From Gemmatimonadaceae bacterium (GTDB taxonomy: Bacteria > Gemmatimonadota > Gemmatimonadetes > Gemmatimonadales > Gemmatimonadaceae): a stretch of DNA of 33,711 nt. Both the position numbers and the translations under genes were made by a program. The notes under the pieces are model-generated. The model saw only the letters and a list, made by a program, of their open reading frames with translations, made no database searches and was not told where the DNA came from. The DNA is taken from positions 1 to 33,711 of the forward strand of contig CANGXD010000024.1 in the NCBI GenBank assembly GCA_947457545.1. The letters are read 5' to 3'. Shown here one piece after another: positions 29,990 through 33,711 of the stretch (positions are counted from its first letter, which is position 1; every line of letters begins with the position of its first letter).

Positions 29990-31635
29990 GCGCCGCCACG
30001 TGGGCGCCCGCGTTGGCCGCGTGGATGACCGTGGGGCTCGTGACGTCGGGCGTACTGGCGGCCATGGCGCTGCTCCTGCATTGGCTGGCCCGCGGCGCCT
30101 TCGCCACGCGTGCGGTATGGAGTGTGGCGCTGCTGGCCACGATCGGATTGAGCGTGACGCAACCGATGCGTCAGGCAGAACCCACGCCGACCAACGGCCG
30201 CGCCTGGTCGTCGGTCACGCTCGTTGCCGCGGCCGGCGCGCCCCGCGTACCAACCGTGTGGGAACGCATCGACCACGCCGCTCGCGATGCGGCCACGGGC
30301 GCGCAGCAGAGCGTTCGCTATATGGCGACGGCATCGGCAAGCACCGTGCGAGGCTGGCCGATTGCCGCGCAGTGGGCGCTGCTCCTGCTCTGCCCGCTCG
30401 CGTCGCTCGGCATGCTGGCGCTCGGCGCGTGGAGCTACCGTACGCAGCGACTGGCGCTGCGCACCGCGCAGGTCATGTCGATCGACGCAACGACGGTACA
30501 CGTGAGTCCCAGCTTTGGGCCGGCCGTGTTCGGCACACGCGATCCGCGTGTGGTCATTCCACGGTGGATGTTGGAGCGTTCCGCCGACGAGATCCGTCTC
30601 GTGCTGCAACACGAGCATGCGCACATCGCCGCCGGAGATCCGTTGCTGCTGCTTAGCGGATGTCTCGCGCTCGCGCTGTTGCCGTGGAACCCGTTTGCGT
30701 GGTTCATGCTCTCACGCCTGCGACTCGCCATCGAACTGGATTGCGATGCCCGCGTATTGGCGGCCGGCGCGTCCACACGTCGCTACGGCGCGCTGCTCAT
30801 CGATTTATCCGCCGCCTCGGCGCCACTCCCGGCGCTTACCGGGGCTCCCGCTTTTTCCCACCGCGCTTCCCATCTCGAACGGAGAATCCGCAACATGACG
30901 ACACGTCCAGGTTCCCTGCGTACCACTCGCCGCTTCATGGCCATCGCCCTCACGTCCGGCGCGCTGCTCGCGGCCTGCGGCGCCGAGTTGCCGACCAGTG
31001 CTGAATTGGAAGGAATGGATGTGACAGCCGCTCAGCAGCGCGCGGAGAAGTTGACGGCTCCGGCGGCGGTCACGGAGTATGTGATCGATGGCAAAACGGC
31101 ATCGGCAGTAGAAGCGCGCGGCCTCGTCGCCGAACGCATCGCGACCATCAACATTCGCAAGAAGTCGCGCGATGCCAACGTCATTTCCATTACCACACGC
31201 GATGCCACGGGCAAGGTTGAAGCAACCGAACTGACGGCCGCAAACGCGACGGGCACGGTTGACAGCATCGTGTTCAGAGCAACAGGAGACGTTCGCGAAG
31301 AAGTCGTGATTGGCACCAAGACGTCGGGCGCCGTAAGCGGTATCGTCATCCGGACGGATACACTCGGCGGCAGCAGGGCTATGATGCTTCGCGCCGACGG
31401 CACGCCCGGCGATACGTCGCGCGCCCTTCGCCTGGGCCGTGGCATCAGCGTGAGCGGCTCCGTCCAGCCTTCGGATGTCCTTGTCTTTGTAGACGGCGTC
31501 AAGGCGACCGAGGCGGCCATGAAGATGCCCCCCGATCGCATTCAGAGCATCGAAGTGATCAAGGGCGCCGCGGCCGAGAAGCTTTATGGCCCCGAAGGCG
31601 CCAAGGGCGTCATTCGCATCACCACCAAGAAGTAA
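29986..31635 (+). CDS. BlaR1-like M56 membrane metallopeptidase with TonB-plug-like C-terminus
   Basis: A 549-residue membrane protease. Membrane helices lie at about 10-30, 35-55, 125-150 and 222-245. The zinc motif LQHEHAHIAAGDPL gives H209-E210-x-x-H213. A fifth hydrophobic segment with ALLAACGAE comes at about 314-330. The last 65 residues, SVQPSDVLVFVDGVKA...IQSIEVIKGAAAEKLYGPEGAKGVIRITTKK, match the terminal part of TonB-receptor plug domains rather than a penicillin-binding sensor domain. Between (about 340-480) is a Thr/Ala/Val-rich repeat-like extracellular stretch (VDSIVFRATG, VISITTRDATG). The protein probably senses an envelope signal and inactivates the BlaI-like repressor. Confidence 0.88.
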   Translation: MSAATWAPALAAWMTVGLVTSGVLAAMALLLHWLARGAFATRAVWSVALLATIGLSVTQPMRQAEPTPTNGRAWSSVTLVAAAGAPRVPTVWERIDHAARDAATGAQQSVRYMATASASTVRGWPIAAQWALLLLCPLASLGMLALGAWSYRTQRLALRTAQVMSIDATTVHVSPSFGPAVFGTRDPRVVIPRWMLERSADEIRLVLQHEHAHIAAGDPLLLLSGCLALALLPWNPFAWFMLSRLRLAIELDCDARVLAAGASTRRYGALLIDLSAASAPLPALTGAPAFSHRASHLERRIRNMTTRPGSLRTTRRFMAIALTSGALLAACGAELPTSAELEGMDVTAAQQRAEKLTAPAAVTEYVIDGKTASAVEARGLVAERIATINIRKKSRDANVISITTRDATGKVEATELTAANATGTVDSIVFRATGDVREEVVIGTKTSGAVSGIVIRTDTLGGSRAMMLRADGTPGDTSRALRLGRGISVSGSVQPSDVLVFVDGVKATEAAMKMPPDRIQSIEVIKGAAAEKLYGPEGAKGVIRITTKK

Positions 31636-31647
31636 GCGCGGCTGGCG

Positions 31648-32040
31648 TCAGTACGACACGCGCTCCACATCGGTGCGCGTGAAACCGTCGGTCAACGTGA
31701 GCACGGGTTCGCCGAGATCGACCGCGAGTGCGTAAGCGAAGCAATCGCCCAATGTGAGTGATGCCGCATGCCGTCCGTGCCCATAGGTGCGGGCGGCTTC
31801 GCGTGCCCGGTGGGCCTGGGCGTCGGTAAACGGCACGACGGTGGCGTCGAGCTCACGGAGCAGCGCGTCCAGTTCGAGATCGCTTCCACCCTGCCGTTCG
31901 GCCAACAGCAGCATGGCGGCTTCGACGACCGTGGCGGCCGAGACGGCGCGCACCGGGCTCCGCATGATGGCGGTATGGAGGCGCGAGGCATCGGGGGCGT
32001 TCTGCCAGAGCGCCCGAAGCGCCGACGTGGTGAGAATCAT
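31648..32040 (-). CDS. VapC-like PIN-domain toxin with atypical first acidic residue
   Basis: A 130-residue PIN-domain protein of the VapC type, normally a ribonuclease. The start (ATG 32040) overlaps the VapB stop. The classical opening M-I-x-D-T-S-A-L reads MILTTSALRAL: Thr4 takes the place of the first metal-binding Asp. The other acidic positions are present: E40 (SAATVVEAAM), D99 (TLGDCFAYALA), D118 and D124 (LTLTDGFTRTDV). The raw sequence at this place is unambiguous (ATG ATT CTC ACC ACG). The nuclease may be impaired, or may use another ligand. It converges with the peptidase gene, 12 bp between stops. Confidence 0.85.
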   Translation of the reverse strand: MILTTSALRALWQNAPDASRLHTAIMRSPVRAVSAATVVEAAMLLLAERQGGSDLELDALLRELDATVVPFTDAQAHRAREAARTYGHGRHAASLTLGDCFAYALAVDLGEPVLTLTDGFTRTDVERVSY

Positions 32041-32273
32041 GGGGTCGACTCCTGGCTCGTCTGGCCGGCGACGGGCGGGAAGCTGCGGATGCGCTCCTGA
32101 ATGCGCTCGATGCGCGACCACGACCGCTCGACGGAGCCGAGCTTGCGAAGCTTCTCGCGGGTGAGCCGTTCGCGGACTGCGTGATGGATAGCATCGGTGA
32201 TGCTCTCGCCTGTGAGATCGGCCAGCTCACGCACCAGCCGTTCAGCGTCTGCACTCTTGATGTTGATAGCCAT
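32037..32273 (-). CDS. VapB-like antitoxin
   Basis: A 78-residue antitoxin beginning MAINIKSADAERLVRELADLTGESITDAIHHAVRERL, the Rv0623-type VapB pattern (ribbon-helix-helix DNA binding in the first 40 residues). The C-terminal tail (RIQERIRSFPPVAGQTSQES) would bind and cover the PIN toxin. ATGA overlap joins it to the VapC gene. A 7-bp-arm inverted repeat 65-85 bp upstream is a possible operator. Confidence 0.9.
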   Translation of the reverse strand: MAINIKSADAERLVRELADLTGESITDAIHHAVRERLTREKLRKLGSVERSWSRIERIQERIRSFPPVAGQTSQESTP

Positions 32274-32337
32274 GGCAAGAAATATCGACCGCTGTCTACC
32301 GTTCCTTAACGGGCCCAATCGTTCCGTGGTCGGCCCC

Positions 32338-32358
32338 TTGTCCCGATTTTTGGGACAA
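32338..32358. promoter_or_regulatory. Inverted repeat upstream of vapB
   Basis: ttgtccc and gggacaa are separated by gattttt. It lies in the 135-bp divergent gap between VapB (start 32273) and the 46-codon ORF at 32409. VapB proteins usually bind inverted repeats in their own promoter, so this is a candidate operator, by position only. Confidence 0.4.
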
Positions 32359-32408
32359 AGCACAGTTTTCCGGGCCCAGCCGTCTTGACTTTTCCGGAGT
32401 TCGTGCCG

Positions 32409-32549
32409 ATGCTGAAACACATGACCGCGCCCCACATGGCCTCTGCACGACTTATTAGCCTTCTCCCCGTCGGCGTTACGATTCCCGTAACGGCGATTCT
32501 TGTAGTACTTAGCACCCGGGAGCAGGGCCGCACCGTCGTCAGCATGTGA
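32409..32549 (+). CDS. 46-residue probable membrane microprotein
   Basis: Too short for most gene callers. It reads MLKHMTAPHMASARLISLLP and then a hydrophobic run VGVTIPVTAILVVLS, ending in a charged tail (TREQGRTVVSM). A GGAG element sits nine bases before the ATG. One membrane helix with basic N-flank is the clearest feature. It is divergent from vapBC and upstream of a 55-codon ORF. Function unknown. It could be a chance frame, but the ribosome site and helix argue for a real microprotein. Confidence 0.4.
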   Translation: MLKHMTAPHMASARLISLLPVGVTIPVTAILVVLSTREQGRTVVSM

Positions 32550-32560
32550 CGCACACCGCC

Positions 32561-32629
32561 GCCCCTCCCGACTGCAACGGGAGGCGGCGCCTGGTACATC
32601 TGCCAAGGCCCCTCCCACGGAGGGGCCTT
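32561..32629 (+). terminator. Two consecutive hairpins between small ORFs
   Basis: The first is a bulged stem (gccgcc..cctcccg / cgggaggcggc, 32561-32589 region). The second is a perfect 11-bp stem aaggcccctcc-cac-ggaggggcctt (32605-32629) followed by cttcg. The second looks like a GC-rich terminator with a poor T tract. Its cctccc could also pair with the GGAGGT ribosome site at 32645-32650, so attenuation or translational control is possible. Confidence 0.5.
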
Positions 32630-32654
32630 CTTCGTACCAGCCTTGGAGGTTCCC

Positions 32655-32822
32655 ATGTTCATGCCCTTCGATCGTACGCCGCACACCTCACGTCAATCGC
32701 ATTACACCCCGGTGCCCGACGCCACCGGTACCCCGTTCCAGCAGCGACACAACACGGACGGTGGCCGTCCGCACAGCGCCGACAAGAACGACTTCCGCGA
32801 TCAGGCCGACGGTGCGCCGTGA
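32655..32822 (+). CDS. 55-residue hydrophilic small protein
   Basis: A short ORF with a textbook GGAGGT five bases before its ATG. The product (MFMPFDRTPHTSRQSHYTPV..., ending FRDQADGAP) is His/Asp/Arg/Gln/Gly-rich and probably disordered; it contains no known motif. It is preceded by a strong hairpin and converges with the metallophosphoesterase gene, whose stop is 10 bp away. The ribosome site makes it likely to be translated. Function unknown. Confidence 0.5.
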   Translation: MFMPFDRTPHTSRQSHYTPVPDATGTPFQQRHNTDGGRPHSADKNDFRDQADGAP

Positions 32823-32832
32823 GTGCGGCCCT

Positions 32833-33711
32833 TCAGGGCGCCCGCGCCGCATCGATCAGCGATAGACGCGGGCGCTTGTAGGGCTGGGGTTGGGCTTTCC
32901 CGTCCACACCCACGAACTCCACCGACAGCTCGCCGCCGTTCACATACACCACGAGAAAGTGGTACGGGTTATCGCGTTCACGCGTCCCGGGGCGCACCAA
33001 CTGTTCCAGCTTCACCCCCACACCGCGCGACGTGGCGCGGTAGCGGCCAAGATCGGGAGCGCCCTGCCAGGTATAAATGGGCGCGCCGCCGCCGCCGCTG
33101 ATGACATGATCCATGCGCTGCCACGCACCCGCCGGCGACTTGTAGCGCTCGATCCAATGCTCCAGAAAATGCTCGTGCCCGGTGACCATGAGGCGCACGC
33201 CCAACTCGCGGAATAGCGGCAGATAGCGACGCCGCACGGCCTCCGCCGGCCGCTCCACCGTAGAGCCGCCATGCGGCCCACTCGACAGCGGCGGATGATG
33301 CGAGAAGACCACCACGTGCCGATAGCGCGACCGATCGAGACCGCGCAGCTGTTGCTCCACCCACGCGAATTGCGTGTCGTCCTCGGCGATATTGGAATCG
33401 AACGCGAGCACGAAGGTGTTACCGTAGCCGAACGCGTAGGTGGGATAGCCGTTCAACCGGCGCGTGGCGTTCTCCGGCGGAATGAGCTGCGCGGTCGCGC
33501 GCAGATAGTTCTGCAGCCCCTGCTGTCGTCCGCGTGAGGAGAGTGCCGACGCCGTGGTGACGTCGTGGTTCCCGGGCGCAAGAAAGTACGGGACGCCGCC
33601 AACGGTGGTGAGCCGATTGATCAGGCTGATGAAGCTGACGTTCCATTGCGCCGCATCGCGTCCATCGACTACGGCATCGCCACTCTGCAAGACGAAGCGT
33701 ACGGCATCGGG
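32833..33711 (-). CDS. Metallophosphoesterase, cut by the right window edge
   Basis: A calcineurin-like metallophosphoesterase whose N-terminus lies beyond base 33711; the frame is open to the edge, and at least 293 residues are visible. The remaining domain shows QSGDAVVDGRDAAQWN (second metal site), APGNHDVTT (GNHD), FSHHPPLSSG (H-H-P-P) and VTGHEHFLEH (G-H-x-H), giving almost the full set of metal ligands. It ends in a beta-rich tail. Such enzymes cleave phosphomono- or diesters with two metal ions and are often secreted; the missing start prevents checking for a signal peptide. A 9-bp hairpin (gcgcccgcg / cgcgggcgc, 32838-32875) lies within its 3' end and may act as the terminator for this gene or for the convergent ORF. 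Confidence 0.9.
   Translation of the reverse strand, partial: PDAVRFVLQSGDAVVDGRDAAQWNVSFISLINRLTTVGGVPYFLAPGNHDVTTASALSSRGRQQGLQNYLRATAQLIPPENATRRLNGYPTYAFGYGNTFVLAFDSNIAEDDTQFAWVEQQLRGLDRSRYRHVVVFSHHPPLSSGPHGGSTVERPAEAVRRRYLPLFRELGVRLMVTGHEHFLEHWIERYKSPAGAWQRMDHVISGGGGAPIYTWQGAPDLGRYRATSRGVGVKLEQLVRPGTRERDNPYHFLVVYVNGGELSVEFVGVDGKAQPQPYKRPRLSLIDAARAP

Overview
The window looks like a chromosomal segment of a member of the Gemmatimonadota, most likely close to Gemmatimonas. This is inferred from uniformly high GC, many GTG starts and ATGA start/stop overlaps, a carboxypeptidase-regulatory-like TonB receptor, a Y_Y_Y/propeller hybrid kinase, an M56-peptidase/BlaI pair with a TonB-plug tail, and a GMC oxidoreductase/TIM-barrel isomerase cluster. 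No marker gene settles the taxonomy.

Layout from left to right. (1) 1-316 has no recognisable gene. 317-2839 encodes a very large, divergent tyrosine-recombinase-like protein. (2) 2892-7912 is a same-strand cluster of a secreted PepSY protein, an OmpR-type response regulator, a histidine kinase with degenerate ATP-lid motifs, and a TonB-dependent outer-membrane receptor, probably an envelope sensing and uptake unit. (3) 7948-14648 is an accessory-looking stretch: two small HTH proteins on the minus strand, each divergent from a plus-strand gene of unknown function and each with a palindrome upstream; an RmuC-family protein; a protein ending in a sigma-region-4-like HTH; and a two-gene unit of an Ala/Pro-rich protein and a second large divergent tyrosine recombinase. 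It ends beside a tRNA-Pro(GGG) gene (14848-14921, minus), whose 3' end faces the recombinase, as expected for an integrated element. (4) 15009-21355 is a tight minus-strand operon in the order CDF cation exporter, FMN-type pyridoxamine-oxidase-like protein, polyphosphate kinase 2 and a 1380-residue propeller hybrid sensor kinase.

(5) 21430-24564, divergent from that operon, is an envelope unit: LpxL/HtrB-like acyltransferase, monofunctional transglycosylase MtgA and a DUF4403 lipoprotein. (6) 24621-29001 holds a secreted protein of unknown function and then a translationally coupled set: gluconate-2-dehydrogenase subunit 3-like protein, GMC oxidoreductase with a Cys cluster, and a secreted sugar isomerase/epimerase. 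This suggests oxidation of a sugar or glycoside outside the cytoplasm. (7) A 45-bp-arm imperfect inverted repeat lies at 29366-29497, followed by a near-consensus promoter driving a BlaI/BlaR1-like pair whose protease carries a TonB-plug-like C-terminus. (8) 31648-32273 is a VapBC-type toxin-antitoxin pair whose toxin lacks the usual first catalytic Asp. 32409-32822 holds two small ORFs and hairpins. The window ends in a metallophosphoesterase cut by the right edge.

The least explained content is the 7948-14848 region together with the two recombinases. They share an unusual spacing between the box-III His and the Tyr nucleophile, and one travels with an upstream partner gene. All functional calls rest on reading motifs by eye; no database search was run.
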